In this document: positions 22,665 through 31,876 of the stretch, piece after piece | How the letters are laid out: the number at the start of each line of letters is the position of its first letter | How positions within the stretch are numbered: the first letter of the stretch is position 1 | From: Rhodococcus spelaei | GTDB lineage: Bacteria; Actinomycetota; Actinomycetes; Mycobacteriales; Mycobacteriaceae | Assembly (NCBI RefSeq): GCF_006704125.1 | Contig: NZ_VIGH01000010.1 | Location: forward strand, 1-64,000 | Length of the DNA stretch: 64,000 bases | Direction of reading: 5' to 3' | Notes under the pieces: model-generated | Database searches by the model: none | What the model saw: the letters and a program-made list of their open reading frames with translations, nothing else | Told to the model about the DNA's origin: nothing | Translations under genes and position numbers: made by a program

Positions 22665-24313
22665 ATCCGCTCCGGTGCGCTGACGCCGAGCAGGCCGAGC
22701 CCGTTGGCGAGCGTCTGACGGGCCGCCCCGCACAACGCGAGCCGCGCGGTGTGCAGGTCGCCTGCCTGCTCGTCGCCCTGCGGCAGAACCCGGCACTCGG
22801 AGTAGAAGCGGTGGTAGGCGCCTGCGAGCTCCTCGAGGTAGCGCGCGATGCGGTGCGGCTCACGCAGGTCGGCGGCCGCGGTCACCACCTTCGGGAAGTC
22901 GCCGATCGTGCGGATGAGCTCGCCCTCCCGCTCGTGGGTCAACAATTCCAGCTTCGGATTGTCGGTGACGAGGCCGAGTTCCGCGGCGTTCCGGCCCAAC
23001 GAGGCCAACCGGGCGTGGGCGTACTGCACGTAGTAGACGGGATTCTCACTGGTGGTGCTCGCCCACAGTTCGAGATCGATGTCGAGGCTCGAGTCCACCG
23101 ACGACCGGATCATCGCGTACCGGGCCGCGTCGACGCCGATCGCCTCGACGAGATCGTCGAGGGTGATCACGGTGCCGGCGCGCTTGCTCATCTTCACCGC
23201 GACACCGTCGCGCACCAGGTTGACCATCTGACCGATCAGGACCTCGACGGTGGCCGGGTCGTCGCCGAACGCGGCGGCAGCGGCCTTGAGCCTCCCGATG
23301 TAGCCGTGGTGGTCGGCGCCGAGCATGTAGATGCACAGGTCGAAGCCGCGCGAGCGCTTGTCCTGGAAGTAGGCGATGTCGCCGGCGATGTAGGCGGCGT
23401 TGCCGTCGGACTTGATGACGACGCGGTCCTTGTCGTCACCGAAGTCGGTGCTCTTGAGCCACCAGGCGCCGTCCTCCTCGTAGAGGTTCCCGCTGGCCTT
23501 GAGCGTGGCAACCGCGTTCTCCACCGCCCCGGACTCGAACAGCGAGTTCTCGTGGAAGTAGACGTCGAAGTCGGTGCCGAACTCGTGCAGAGTCCGCTTG
23601 ATGTGGTCGAACATCAGCGCGACGCCGACCGCACGGAAGGCCTCCTGCTGGTCCGTCTCCGTCAGGTCGAGCGCGTCGGGACGCTGCCTCAGGACCTCCG
23701 CGGCGATGTCGGCGATGTACGCGCCCGCATACCCGTCCTCGGGGGCCGGCTCGCCCTTGGCCGCGGCGATCAACGAGCGGGCGAACCGGTCGATCTGAGC
23801 GCCGTGGTCGTTGAAGTAGTACTCGCGCGTCACCTCGGCACCCTGGGCGGCCAGGATCCGGCCGAGGGCGTCGCCGACCGCGGCCCAGCGGGTGCCGCCG
23901 AGGTGGATCGGGCCCGTCGGGTTCGCGGAGACGAACTCGAGGTTGATCCGGGTACCGGCCTTCGTCGCCGAGCTTCCGTAGCCCTGACCTGCGGCGATCG
24001 CCTTCGCGACGATGGCGCCCTGTGCCGCCGCGGCGAGCCGGATGTTGAGGAATCCCGGTCCGGCGACCTCCGCGGTCTCGATGCCGTCCGTCGCGGTCAG
24101 CGCATCGGCCAGCCAGGTCGCGAACTCACGCGGGTTGACGCCTGCCTTCTTGCCGACCTGCATGGCGACGTTGCTGGCGTAGTCCCCGTGTTCGGGGTTA
24201 CGCGGGCGCTCGACAGTCAGGGTCGCGGGCAGCACGCTCGCGTCGAGGTCGCGGTCGGTGAGGACCTTCGCGGCAGTGACACGAAGGAGTTCGGCAAGGT
24301 CGGCGGGAGTCAC
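22661..24313 (-). CDS. argS: Arginyl-tRNA synthetase
   Basis: 550-aa class I synthetase. The HIGH-type signature is PTGPIHLGG, and KMSK is in [18 protein letters not shown], a full KMSK unlike many ArgRS enzymes. The N-terminal Add-1 domain and C-terminal anticodon-binding helices are intact. The GTG at 24313 is 8 nt after a TAGGAT -10 and has no ribosome binding site, so translation is probably leaderless. It leads the argS-lysA-hom-thrC-thrB run. Confidence 0.97.
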   Translation of the reverse strand: MTPADLAELLRVTAAKVLTDRDLDASVLPATLTVERPRNPEHGDYASNVAMQVGKKAGVNPREFATWLADALTATDGIETAEVAGPGFLNIRLAAAAQGAIVAKAIAAGQGYGSSATKAGTRINLEFVSANPTGPIHLGGTRWAAVGDALGRILAAQGAEVTREYYFNDHGAQIDRFARSLIAAAKGEPAPEDGYAGAYIADIAAEVLRQRPDALDLTETDQQEAFRAVGVALMFDHIKRTLHEFGTDFDVYFHENSLFESGAVENAVATLKASGNLYEEDGAWWLKSTDFGDDKDRVVIKSDGNAAYIAGDIAYFQDKRSRGFDLCIYMLGADHHGYIGRLKAAAAAFGDDPATVEVLIGQMVNLVRDGVAVKMSKRAGTVITLDDLVEAIGVDAARYAMIRSSVDSSLDIDLELWASTTSENPVYYVQYAHARLASLGRNAAELGLVTDNPKLELLTHEREGELIRTIGDFPKVVTAAADLREPHRIARYLEELAGAYHRFYSECRVLPQGDEQAGDLHTARLALCGAARQTLANGLGLLGVSAPERM

Positions 24314-24327
24314 AGGTATCTATCCTA
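24314..24327 (-). promoter_or_regulatory. argS -10 element, leaderless
   Basis: TAGGAT (24327-24322) fits TANNNT and ends 8 nt before the GTG start, placing the transcription start at or within 2 nt of the start codon. Confidence 0.55.
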
Positions 24328-24439
24328 TGGTCTGGCCGTTCAAAGCCTGCGCTCAGGCACGGAACGTAGAGTGGGTTCGCCCGCGGGGGCCACCCCCGCA
24401 CACCGAGACTGTGTCACTCGACCGAAAGAGCGCTCACCG

Positions 24440-25306
24440 ATGCCCAGCGGTTCGGATAATCGCGGCGCCCGCAACAGCGGCGCCAAGTCAGCCAAGGCGA
24501 TCAAAGCCGCCAAGAAGAGTTCCGGCGGCGCCAAGCCGAGGTCGGGAATGCCCAAGAAGCGGGAAATTCCCTGGTTGACTGTCGGAGCGGTGGTCGCCGT
24601 GATCGCCCTGCTCGCCATCCTCGCGGTGAACCTGGTCCCTAAGTACCAGGACAAGACCGCCGCCGACAAGTACGCGCCCACCGCCGACAATCCGGACCCG
24701 TCGACGTCCATCGACGGCGTCGTGAAGAAGGACTATCCGGCCGCCCTGCACATCTCGGCGACCCAGCGTGTCGCGTACGACCAGAGCCCGCCGTTCGGCG
24801 GTCCGCACGACGCGACGTGGGCCACCTGCACGGGCATCGTGTACCCGAACGCGATCCGCACCGAGAACGCGGTGCATTCGCTCGAGCACGGCGCGGTGTG
24901 GATCACCTACAACCCGGACAAGGTCTCGGGTAGCGACCTGGACACGCTCAAGTCCAAGGTCGACGGCAAGTCCTACATGCTGATGTCGCCGTACCCGGGC
25001 CTCGACTCGCCGATCTCGCTGCAGAGCTGGGGGCACCAGCTCAAGCTGGACAGCGCCGACGACAAGCGGATCAACGAGTTCGTCGCCGCGCTGCGCCTGA
25101 ACAACTTCGGGGCCTACCCGGAGAAGGGTGCTAGCTGCTCGACCATCCCCGGCGCTTTCGACCCGGACAACCCGCCGGCCTTCGACGCCACGCCGCCCGG
25201 ACCCGACGCGGTGTCGATGGACGGCAAGGGTCTGACCCCCGACACCTCCGAGGCCGGCTCGGGCGCGGGACTGCCGATCGCCCCGCAGCCGACCCCTGGC
25301 AGCTGA
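24440..25306 (+). CDS. DUF3105 membrane-anchored protein
   Basis: 288-aa protein. A Lys/Ser/Gly-rich cytoplasmic start is followed by one transmembrane helix (about residues 46-68) and an extracytoplasmic DUF3105 domain. The domain has the conserved PPFGGPHDATWATCTGIVY, HSLEHGAVWITY and LQSWGHQL stretches, whose His and Cys residues look like a metal site. The biochemical function is not established. The ATG follows GAAAGAG. It is separated from the next gene by a single base, so the two are co-transcribed. It diverges from argS. Confidence 0.85.
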   Translation: MPSGSDNRGARNSGAKSAKAIKAAKKSSGGAKPRSGMPKKREIPWLTVGAVVAVIALLAILAVNLVPKYQDKTAADKYAPTADNPDPSTSIDGVVKKDYPAALHISATQRVAYDQSPPFGGPHDATWATCTGIVYPNAIRTENAVHSLEHGAVWITYNPDKVSGSDLDTLKSKVDGKSYMLMSPYPGLDSPISLQSWGHQLKLDSADDKRINEFVAALRLNNFGAYPEKGASCSTIPGAFDPDNPPAFDATPPGPDAVSMDGKGLTPDTSEAGSGAGLPIAPQPTPGS

Positions 25307-25307
25307 C

Positions 25308-26039
25308 ATGACGGTCGCTGACGGCACTGGAACCGGCAGCCTGCGCAGTCAGCGCACCGCCCTCGCCGTGCTCGGGCTGATCGCGGCGATCGCGATCGGT
25401 TTCGGGCTCGGGTTCCTCGCAAACCAGTTCCTGCACGACGACCAGCCCGCGACCCCGGTCGCGGGCTCGGTCGACGTCGGGTTCGCGCAGGACATGACCG
25501 TGCACCACAACCAGGCGGTGGAAATGGCGGCGATCGCCATCGCCAACGCCGCCGACCCGATGGTCCGGGACCTGGCGTACGACATCCTGACCACGCAGCA
25601 GAACCAGATCGGCCAGATGACCGGCTGGCTGTCACTGTGGAACCAGCCGCTCCTGCCGACCGGGGACTACATGGCCTGGATGACCGCGGACGGAACCGGC
25701 ATGTCCGGTCACACCGGCATGAGCCACGGCACCGCCTCTGCGACGCCGAGCAGCGGGCAGCAGCAGTCCGGTGCGGCGACGATGCCCGGTATGGCCAGCT
25801 CCGAGGACATGGCGGCCCTGCGTCAGGCCCGCGGTCCCGCCGCGGACGTGTTGTTCCTGCAGTTGATGCTCCGTCACCACGAGGGCGGAAAGCCGATGAT
25901 GGAGTACGGCGCCCAGCACGCCGAGGTACCGACGGTCCGGGCGCTCGCACAGACCATGGTGGATACCCAGCAGAGCGAGTCGACGCGAATGACGCAGCTG
26001 CTCACCGAGAAGGGCGCGGCCCCGCTGCCGATGAACTGA
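25308..26039 (+). CDS. DUF305 exported/membrane protein
   Basis: 243-aa protein with an N-terminal membrane helix (about residues 18-40) and two DUF305 ferritin-like halves. Each half has a paired-His signature: FAQDMTVHHNQAVEMA and LQLMLRHHEGGKPMMEY. The Met/Gly/His-rich linker (GTGMSGHTGMSHGT and TMPGMASSEDM) resembles copper-binding stretches. DUF305 proteins are often found with copper-handling genes, so an extracytoplasmic metal role is plausible but not shown. It partners the DUF3105 gene. Confidence 0.85.
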   Translation: MTVADGTGTGSLRSQRTALAVLGLIAAIAIGFGLGFLANQFLHDDQPATPVAGSVDVGFAQDMTVHHNQAVEMAAIAIANAADPMVRDLAYDILTTQQNQIGQMTGWLSLWNQPLLPTGDYMAWMTADGTGMSGHTGMSHGTASATPSSGQQQSGAATMPGMASSEDMAALRQARGPAADVLFLQLMLRHHEGGKPMMEYGAQHAEVPTVRALAQTMVDTQQSESTRMTQLLTEKGAAPLPMN

Positions 26040-26125
26040 CACGGGCCCCGGGGCACCGGTTGTGGATCTCGGGTGGTGATGGGTTACGCTAACCCCGCCC
26101 AAACGGCACACCGGTTTTCCGGTGC

Positions 26126-26198
26126 GCCCCCGTAGCTCAGGGGATAGAGCGTTCGCCTCCGGAGCGAAAGGCCGCAGGTTCGAATCCTGCCGGGGGCA
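26126..26198 (+). tRNA. tRNA-Arg (CCG)
   Basis: 73-nt cloverleaf. Acceptor GCCCCCG pairs with CGGGGGC, the anticodon loop CTCCGGA gives CCG, the T-arm is GGTTCGAATCC, and the discriminator is A. CCA is not encoded. A hairpin of CGGCACACCGG type precedes it, and a terminator follows 27 nt later. Confidence 0.97.
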
Positions 26199-26225
26199 CT
26201 CGCATTTCGAGTGCGCCACAGCTGA

Positions 26226-26260
26226 GAAAACCCCCGTCGACGATGTCGGCGGGGGTTTTC
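26226..26260. terminator. tRNA-Arg terminator, bidirectional
   Basis: GAAAACCCCC pairs with GGGGGTTTTC around a 15-nt loop that itself contains GTCGAC pairing. It ends the tRNA transcript on the plus strand and the minus-strand gene at 26286. Confidence 0.88.
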
Positions 26261-26285
26261 GCTTGTTCGGGGCCGGGCGGTCGGG

Positions 26286-26654
26286 TCAGCTCCCGAGTGC
26301 AGCCAGTGGTGCCATGTCGAAGTAGTCACGCCAAGCGGCGATCTTGCCGTCCTCCGTGAGCTCGAAGACACCCGTCACCGGCAGTTCGACCGTCTTGCCG
26401 TTGATCGCGAACACGTCGACGCGCTCGTTCATGACGATCGAGCCGCCCGAGACCTGCCGCTGGATCCGGAAGTCGATGCCGCCGAAACTCCCCACGAATC
26501 CCGCGATGAAGTCCCGGATGGCCGTCTTGCCCGTGACCGGCTCCATCGGAATATTGTGGTAGACAGCGTCTTCGGTGAAGTACTCGGCGATCTTGTCCGG
26601 ATCCGGCTGCGCCCAGCCTGCGCAGAACTCGGTGACGATGGCCTCGGGATTCAT
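26286..26654 (-). CDS. NTF2-like / limonene-epoxide-hydrolase-family protein
   Basis: 122-aa single-domain protein (MNPEAIVTEFCAGWAQPDPDK...). The TEDAVYHNIPMEPVTGKTAI and WRDYFDMAPL stretches, with Asp and Arg placed as in the limonene-1,2-epoxide hydrolase/SnoaL superfamily, suggest a small hydrolase or isomerase on a hydrophobic substrate. The exact substrate is unknown. The start is fixed by GGAGG 7 nt before the ATG at 26654. It lies downstream of the F420-type oxidoreductase but is separated from it by a 40-nt palindrome. Confidence 0.85.
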   Translation of the reverse strand: MNPEAIVTEFCAGWAQPDPDKIAEYFTEDAVYHNIPMEPVTGKTAIRDFIAGFVGSFGGIDFRIQRQVSGGSIVMNERVDVFAINGKTVELPVTGVFELTEDGKIAAWRDYFDMAPLAALGS

Positions 26655-26675
26655 AGGGCTCCTCCATTGTTGGGT

Positions 26676-26730
26676 GCGCCTTCGGCGCCCGTGCGCGGCG
26701 TTCACCCCAACTGGGGTGAACGCCGCGCAC
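26676..26730. repeat. 55-nt palindromic element, copy A
   Basis: A mini-hairpin GCGCC-TTC-GGCGC (26676-26688), then CC, then a 40-nt palindrome (26691-26730) with 19-bp perfect arms beginning GTG and ending CAC. It ends 5 nt from the stop of the upstream minus-strand gene and could also act as its transcription end. Confidence 0.85.
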
Positions 26731-26735
26731 AGTTG

Positions 26736-27776
26736 TCATTCGTGCAACTGCCCGACGACCTCGGCCATCAGGGCGTCGTGCTCGGGATCGCTCGGCAGAG
26801 CCAGCGTGACGGCGTCGGCCCGCCCACCGACCCGGTCCCGGATCACCTCCGCGAGCCGCGAGTACGGCGCAGTCGGCAGCATCGCGTCGAGCACGTCGTC
26901 GGTGACGACCTCCCGCAGCTCGGACCAGCTGTCGCGGCGGACCATCCGCGCGAGCGGCTCCCGCAGGCCCCCGAGACCACTTCGTTCGAGTTCGCGATGG
27001 TAGGCGGGGGTCGAGTACAGGAAGGCGAACAGGCGTCGCTGACGCTCGCGCTCACGGGACACGTCGGCGTCGGTGGCGCCGGTGATCACCTGGACGCCCG
27101 CGACCAGGTCGAGATCGGCCCGCGTGCGCCCGGCCACCGCGGCGCCCTCGGCGAGCGCGGGCAGGCAGTCCTGCTCGAGGTACTGGGGGCTCGAGTTGGT
27201 CGGGTGGGTGACGAAGCCGTCCGCCAACTCCCCTGCCGCCAGGCACATACCGCGCCCCACCCCACCGAGATAGATCGGCGGGGCCGCGATGTCCGGGGCG
27301 GTTCGATCGGTGGCGCCGCGGTGGGGATTGAAGTACGGCTGCATCCGCAGGAAGCGGTAGTGCTTGCCGTCGAAAGGGGTCAACTCGCCCGTCCGGAACG
27401 TCTCGAAGGCCGCCCGCACCACCTGCACGTACTGGCGCATCCGCGGGGCGGGTTCCGACCACGGCATCGCGTACCGCTGTTCGATGTTCTGCCGGACCTG
27501 ACTGCCGAGTCCCAGGTGGAACCGCCCACCGGAGATCGCCGAGAGGTCCCAGGCGGTGTAGGCGGTCAACACCGGGCTTCGTACGAATGCGAGCGCAACG
27601 GAGGTGCGCACGACTATTCGAGAGGTCGCCTGCAGCGCCTGGAGGGCGAGCAGGAACGGGTCGTGCACCGTCTCGGAGACGTGCATGCCGTCGTATCCGG
27701 CGGCCTCGACCCGTCGCGCGTAGTCACCGATCTCGGTCAGTCCGAGCCGCGGATCGGTTCCCGCGTACACCTTCAC
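26736..27776 (-). CDS. LLM-class F420-dependent oxidoreductase
   Basis: 346-aa TIM-barrel flavin/F420 enzyme of the luciferase-like superfamily. It begins MKVYAGTDPRLGLTEIG and has the GGRFHLGLGSQVRQNIEQRY segment that follows strand 4 in this family, plus the IYLGGVGRGM loop. It most resembles the actinobacterial group with redox roles on unknown substrates. Nothing in the sequence fixes the substrate. A nested palindrome (27807-27858) lies between its start and cysQ. Confidence 0.87.
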   Translation of the reverse strand: MKVYAGTDPRLGLTEIGDYARRVEAAGYDGMHVSETVHDPFLLALQALQATSRIVVRTSVALAFVRSPVLTAYTAWDLSAISGGRFHLGLGSQVRQNIEQRYAMPWSEPAPRMRQYVQVVRAAFETFRTGELTPFDGKHYRFLRMQPYFNPHRGATDRTAPDIAAPPIYLGGVGRGMCLAAGELADGFVTHPTNSSPQYLEQDCLPALAEGAAVAGRTRADLDLVAGVQVITGATDADVSRERERQRRLFAFLYSTPAYHRELERSGLGGLREPLARMVRRDSWSELREVVTDDVLDAMLPTAPYSRLAEVIRDRVGGRADAVTLALPSDPEHDALMAEVVGQLHE

Positions 27777-27806
27777 CCGCTCCGCCCAACTTCCCTCTCG
27801 CGCGTC

Positions 27807-27858
27807 GAGTGAACGGAGACGTTCGCTCGATCAGATCGACCGAACGGTACATTCACTC
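27807..27858. promoter_or_regulatory. nested palindrome, possible operator
   Basis: Outer GAGTGAA/TTCACTC, middle GTTCG (27821-27825)/CGAAC (27841-27845) and inner CGATC-A-GATCG all centre near 27833. It lies between the cysQ stop and the oxidoreductase start, so it could be an operator for the oxidoreductase or the 3' end of the cys operon. No U-run follows. Confidence 0.5.
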
Positions 27859-27865
27859 GCTCCGC

Positions 27866-28981
27866 TCAGTTGCCGTGCGGTTCGATGATCGCCGTGATCG
27901 CCGCTATCTCCGCCCCCGAGATCGCGAAGTGCTCGGTGATCGCGACCGTGAGTGTGCCTTCGCCCGAGCGCATGTCGAGCAGGTAGCGGCCCACCACGTT
28001 CGGTCCCCACTCGCTCATCCGTAGGTCGCGGATCCCGGTGATCGGCTCGTACTGGTGACCGTGCTCGAGCTCGTGTCGGATCTCCTCACCAGTGCTGCCG
28101 GTGCGCTGACCGTTCTCCACCCGGAAGCAGTTCTCGGCCAACCGCACCTTCGTGGCGTCATGGGTCACCAGCGAACCGAGGTACTCGCGGGCCAGCGCGA
28201 TGGCCTGACTGCCCTGCTCGGACGTCAGCGTCGCGATCTCGCCGAGCAGCGTGTCCGCCACCTCCGGCCGGCAGATGAGCAGGTCCGGCAGATAGGGACG
28301 GGTCTCGTTGTAGCGCAACGCGCTACCGTCGACCCGCGAGCAATGCAGCCCCGCCGCCTGCGCCACCCCGACGGGAGCCGCGGAGTCCCACTCCCACTGC
28401 CCGCCGGCGTGCACGTACGCGTCGGCCTCCCCGCGCAGGACCGCCATCGCCTTCGCTCCGGCCGAGCCCATCTGCAGCACCTCCGCACCGACCCGCTGCG
28501 CCAGCTCGCTGACGAACGCCGGCGGACGACTGCCGCTGACCAGGATGCGCAGCGGTCCGGGCGTGCGCGCGGCCAGGCCGACCGCACCGGATGCGTACAC
28601 GGCACCGATCGCGGGCTGCGCGACGGCGGCATCCGTGATTCCGCGGCCGCGCTCCCACAGCGCCACGTGCACGGCCCAGTCCGTGTGTCCCGCCAGCCCG
28701 TACTCCTTGGAGCCGTCGAGCGGGTCGATGATCCACACCCGGTCCCGGTCGAGACGCACGAGGTCGTCGGCCGACTCCTCGGAGAGCACGGCGTCGGCAG
28801 GCCGGCCCGCGGCGAGCAGGTCGAGCAGCAGGGCATTGGCCTCGCGGTCGCCGCGCCGCCCCAGTTCCCGCGCCCGGGTCGGGTCGATCGGTGTGGACCC
28901 GAGCTCCCCGGCCCGGATCTCGGTCAGCAGTTCACCCGCACGGGCGGCCAGGTCGGCGGCGAATTCGGTGTCGGCGTTCAT
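27866..28981 (-). CDS. cysQ: CysQ-type 3'(2'),5'-bisphosphate nucleotidase with C-terminal NTF2-like domain
   Basis: 371-aa protein. Residues 1 to about 248 form a complete inositol-monophosphatase-fold CysQ: metal ligands EE (68-69), DPLDGSKEY (86-94) and WDSAAP (198-203). CysQ removes PAP, the by-product of sulfotransferases and PAPS reduction. Residues about 258-371 are an extra domain absent from the 267-aa M. tuberculosis CysQ. Its pattern ([57 protein letters not shown]) reads as an NTF2/SnoaL-like fold. There is no internal stop or frame change. ATG 28981 overlaps the cysNC stop (ATGA). Confidence 0.9.
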   Translation of the reverse strand: MNADTEFAADLAARAGELLTEIRAGELGSTPIDPTRARELGRRGDREANALLLDLLAAGRPADAVLSEESADDLVRLDRDRVWIIDPLDGSKEYGLAGHTDWAVHVALWERGRGITDAAVAQPAIGAVYASGAVGLAARTPGPLRILVSGSRPPAFVSELAQRVGAEVLQMGSAGAKAMAVLRGEADAYVHAGGQWEWDSAAPVGVAQAAGLHCSRVDGSALRYNETRPYLPDLLICRPEVADTLLGEIATLTSEQGSQAIALAREYLGSLVTHDATKVRLAENCFRVENGQRTGSTGEEIRHELEHGHQYEPITGIRDLRMSEWGPNVVGRYLLDMRSGEGTLTVAITEHFAISGAEIAAITAIIEPHGN

Positions 28982-30849
28982 GAAGTCAGATATTCCACGA
29001 TCCGGGCGGCTTGTGCACCCGGATCGCCGTCCTCGGGCGTCAACACCAGTTCGGCCCGCTCGGGTCGTTCGTACGGGTCGTCCACGCCGGTGAATCCGGT
29101 GATCTCCCCCGCCCGCGCCTTGGCGTACATGCCCTTCGGATCGCGGGTCTCGCACTGCTCGATCGGGGTGTCGACGAACACCTCGACGAACCGCAGGCCG
29201 GCCGCCTCGTGCGCGGCGCGGACCCGGTCCCGGTCGTCGCGGTACGGACTGATCAGCGACGCCACGGCGACCGTTCCGGCGTCGGCGAGCAACTGCGCGA
29301 CCGCCCCGACGCGGCGCACGTTCTCGGCCCGGTCCGCTGCCGAGAATCCGAGGTCGGCGTTGAGGCCGTGCCGCAGGTTGTCGCCGTCGAGCCGGTAGGC
29401 AGGCACTCCCGCGGCGACCAGTCGTCGCTCGAGTTCGACTGCCACTGTGGACTTTCCGGACGCCGACAGTCCGGTCAGCCAGACGGTGGCCCCCTGCGTG
29501 GCACGCTCCTCACGGGCAACCGCGGCGGCATGCCAGACGACCTTCGACTCCTTGAGCGTCGGTCCGGTGATCATGCCGGCGGCAACGGTGTTGCCGGTGG
29601 ACTCGTCGACCAGGATGAAGCTGCCGGTGACACGGTTCCGGCGGTAGGGATCGAAGAGCAGCGGCTGCTGCGTCCTGAGCTGGACTCGGCCGATCTCGTT
29701 GAGCGACAACGACTGCGCCGACTCGTCGCGGTGCAGGGTGTTGACGTCGAGGCGGTAGTCCAGCCGGGCCACCTGCGCCCGGGTGGATCGGGTGGTGTGC
29801 AGCAGCGAGTACCGCGCGTTCTCCGACAGCGTGGACTGCTCGGTGAGCCAGCAGATCATCGCGTCGACCTCCTGGCCGACCAGCGGGCGGTTGTTCGGTC
29901 GGCACAGGATGTCGCCGCGAGCGATGTCGAGGTTGTCCGCCAACTGGATACACACCGCGGACGACGCGAAGGCCTCGTCGACGACACTGCCGCCGGGACC
30001 GTAGATCGCTTCCACGGTCGAGGTGAAGCCCGAGGGCAGCGCGACCACCTCGTCACCCGGCTTGAACACGCCGCTGGCGACCGTTCCCGCGTAGCCGCGG
30101 AAGTCGTGCAGGTCCGCGTCGGTCTGACGTTGCGGACGAATGACGTACTGCACCGGGAAACGCGCGTCGATGAGATTGCGGTCCGACGCGATGTGCACCT
30201 CCTCGAGCTGGTGCAGCAGCGACGACCCCTCGTACCAGGGCATGTTCTCCGTGCGCGTGACGATGTTGTCGCCCTTGAGCGCGGAGACCGGGACGAAGGT
30301 CAGGTCGTGCACGTCGAGCTTGGTGGCGAATTGCCGGAACTCCTCCTTGATCTCCTCGAAGCGCTCCTGCGACCAGTCGACCAGGTCCATCTTGTTCACA
30401 CAGAGCACCAGGTGCGGGATCCCGAGCAGGGTGGACAGGAACGCATGCCGGCGGGTCTGTTCCAGTACGCCCTTGCGCGCGTCCACCAGGATGAGCGCGA
30501 GGTCGGCGGTCGAGGCGCCGGTGACCATGTTGCGGGTGTACTGCTCGTGACCGGGAGTGTCCGCGATGATGAACTTCCTTCGCGGCGTGGCGAAGTAGCG
30601 GTGCGCGACGTCGATCGTGATGCCCTGCTCGCGTTCGGCGCGCAGCCCGTCGGTCAGCAGCGCCAGGTCCGTGCGCTCGTCGCCGCGCTCGCGGCTGCTG
30701 CGCTCGACCGCCTCGAGCTGATCCTCGAAGATCGACTTCGAGTCGTAGAGCAGCCGTCCGATGAGCGTCGACTTACCGTCGTCGACGCTGCCAGCGGTCG
30801 CGACCCGCAGCAGCTGCTGGGCGTGATGAGCCTCCGTGTGCGCAGGCAT
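28978..30849 (-). CDS. cysNC: Bifunctional ATP sulfurylase GTPase subunit / APS kinase
   Basis: 623-aa fusion. The N-terminal GTPase CysN has P-loop GSVDDGKST (20-28), [12 protein letters not shown] and NKMD. The elongation-factor-like barrels follow, and then APS kinase CysC with P-loop GLSASGKST (460-468), [10 protein letters not shown] and [12 protein letters not shown]. With CysD it converts sulfate to APS and then PAPS. The CysNC fusion is typical of mycolata. ATG 30849 shares one base with the cysD stop (TGATG). Confidence 0.97.
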   Translation of the reverse strand: MPAHTEAHHAQQLLRVATAGSVDDGKSTLIGRLLYDSKSIFEDQLEAVERSSRERGDERTDLALLTDGLRAEREQGITIDVAHRYFATPRRKFIIADTPGHEQYTRNMVTGASTADLALILVDARKGVLEQTRRHAFLSTLLGIPHLVLCVNKMDLVDWSQERFEEIKEEFRQFATKLDVHDLTFVPVSALKGDNIVTRTENMPWYEGSSLLHQLEEVHIASDRNLIDARFPVQYVIRPQRQTDADLHDFRGYAGTVASGVFKPGDEVVALPSGFTSTVEAIYGPGGSVVDEAFASSAVCIQLADNLDIARGDILCRPNNRPLVGQEVDAMICWLTEQSTLSENARYSLLHTTRSTRAQVARLDYRLDVNTLHRDESAQSLSLNEIGRVQLRTQQPLLFDPYRRNRVTGSFILVDESTGNTVAAGMITGPTLKESKVVWHAAAVAREERATQGATVWLTGLSASGKSTVAVELERRLVAAGVPAYRLDGDNLRHGLNADLGFSAADRAENVRRVGAVAQLLADAGTVAVASLISPYRDDRDRVRAAHEAAGLRFVEVFVDTPIEQCETRDPKGMYAKARAGEITGFTGVDDPYERPERAELVLTPEDGDPGAQAARIVEYLTS

Positions 30850-31775
30850 CAGAAGTACCCCTCCTTCTTTCGGTCTTCCATCCCGGCCTCGGAGATCCGG
30901 TCGTCGGCGCGGGTGGCGCCGCGTTCGGTGATGCGGCTCGCGGCGACCTCGGCGACCACGGCGTCGGCGGTCTGGGCGGACGACTCGACGCAACCGGTGC
31001 ACGTCGCGTCGCCGACAGTCCGGAAGCGGACCAGCTCCTCGTACGACTCTTCACCGGGCAGCAGCGTCAGGAATCTGGTGTGAGCCAACAGCATTCCGTC
31101 CCTCGGGACGACCGGCCTGCGATGCGCGTAGTAGATGGAGGGCAGCTCGATTCCCTCCTCGAGGATGTACTGCCAGATGTCGAGTTCGGTCCAGTTCGAC
31201 AGCGGGAACACCCGGATGTGTTCGCCCTTGCGATGCCTGCCGTTGTAGAGGTTCCAGAGTTCGGGTCGCTGCGCACGCGGGTTCCACTGGCCGTACTCGT
31301 CACGGAAGCTGAACACCCGCTCCTTGGCCCGGGCCTTCTCCTCGTCCCGGCGGGCACCGCCGAACACCGCGTCGAAAGCGTTCTCCCGGATGCCGCGCAG
31401 CAACGCGTGCGTCTGGAGCCGGTTGCGACTCGCCCGCGGCCCGACCTCCTCGGTGACCGTGCCCGCGTCGATGTCGTCCTGCACGCTGGAAACCACAAGT
31501 CGCAGCCCGAGTCGCTCGACCGTCCGGTCGCGGAACTCGATGACCTCGTCGAAGTTGTGACCGGTGTCGACGTGCATCACCGCGAACGGCAGCGGCGCAG
31601 GCCAGAACGCCTTCGCCGCGACGTGCAGCATCACCACCGAGTCCTTGCCGCCGGAGAAGAGCAGCACCGGACGCTCGAACGTGGCGGCGACCTCACGGAA
31701 GATGTGGACCGCCTCGGCCTCGAGCGCACCGAGATGGGACAGCTCGTAGGCGGGCGGCGAGTGGAGGGTTGTCAC
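30849..31775 (-). CDS. cysD: Sulfate adenylyltransferase subunit 2
   Basis: 308-aa PP-loop ATP pyrophosphatase catalysing adenylation of sulfate. The PP-loop is LLFSGGKDSVVML. VMHVDTGHNFDEVI, FGGARRDEEKARAKER and the SIYYAHRRPVV segment are all family landmarks. GTG start with GAGGAG 6 nt upstream. It is first in cysD-cysNC-cysQ. The upstream region carries two palindromes, listed separately. Confidence 0.97.
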   Translation of the reverse strand: MTTLHSPPAYELSHLGALEAEAVHIFREVAATFERPVLLFSGGKDSVVMLHVAAKAFWPAPLPFAVMHVDTGHNFDEVIEFRDRTVERLGLRLVVSSVQDDIDAGTVTEEVGPRASRNRLQTHALLRGIRENAFDAVFGGARRDEEKARAKERVFSFRDEYGQWNPRAQRPELWNLYNGRHRKGEHIRVFPLSNWTELDIWQYILEEGIELPSIYYAHRRPVVPRDGMLLAHTRFLTLLPGEESYEELVRFRTVGDATCTGCVESSAQTADAVVAEVAASRITERGATRADDRISEAGMEDRKKEGYF

Positions 31776-31813
31776 GTGCGGCTCCTCGACTGGATCGGAA
31801 TCCCCGGCACGTC

Positions 31814-31829
31814 GGTACGTTTTTGTACC
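31814..31829. promoter_or_regulatory. GGTAC-N6-GTACC operator upstream of cysD
   Basis: GGTACGTTTTTGTACC, a perfect 5-bp dyad with 6-bp spacer, 39 bp before the cysD start. It matches 13-14 of 16 bases of the site at 32900-32915 and sits just downstream of the IclR-family gene. Confidence 0.65.
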
Positions 31830-31862
31830 GGACCGGTTCGAAAATGCAGTTCGAGCCGAGAA

Positions 31863-31876
31863 TAGAACGCGTTCTA
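31863..31876. promoter_or_regulatory. KstR-like box upstream of cysD
   Basis: TAGAACGCGTTCTA is a perfect 14-bp palindrome fitting the published KstR consensus TNNAACNNGTTNNA. It overlaps the stop codon of the regulator gene and lies about 90 bp before cysD. Assignment to KstR is by consensus match only. Confidence 0.5.

Noticed and set aside
26126-26260. Integrated element at tRNA-Arg
   Set aside because: No duplicated tRNA 3' end or integrase gene within the following sequence; the downstream genes have ordinary base composition.
27866-28981. Frameshift or assembly error joining cysQ to a separate NTF2-like gene
   Set aside because: The reading frame is continuous, no stop or start with a ribosome binding site lies at the junction, and codon use does not change.
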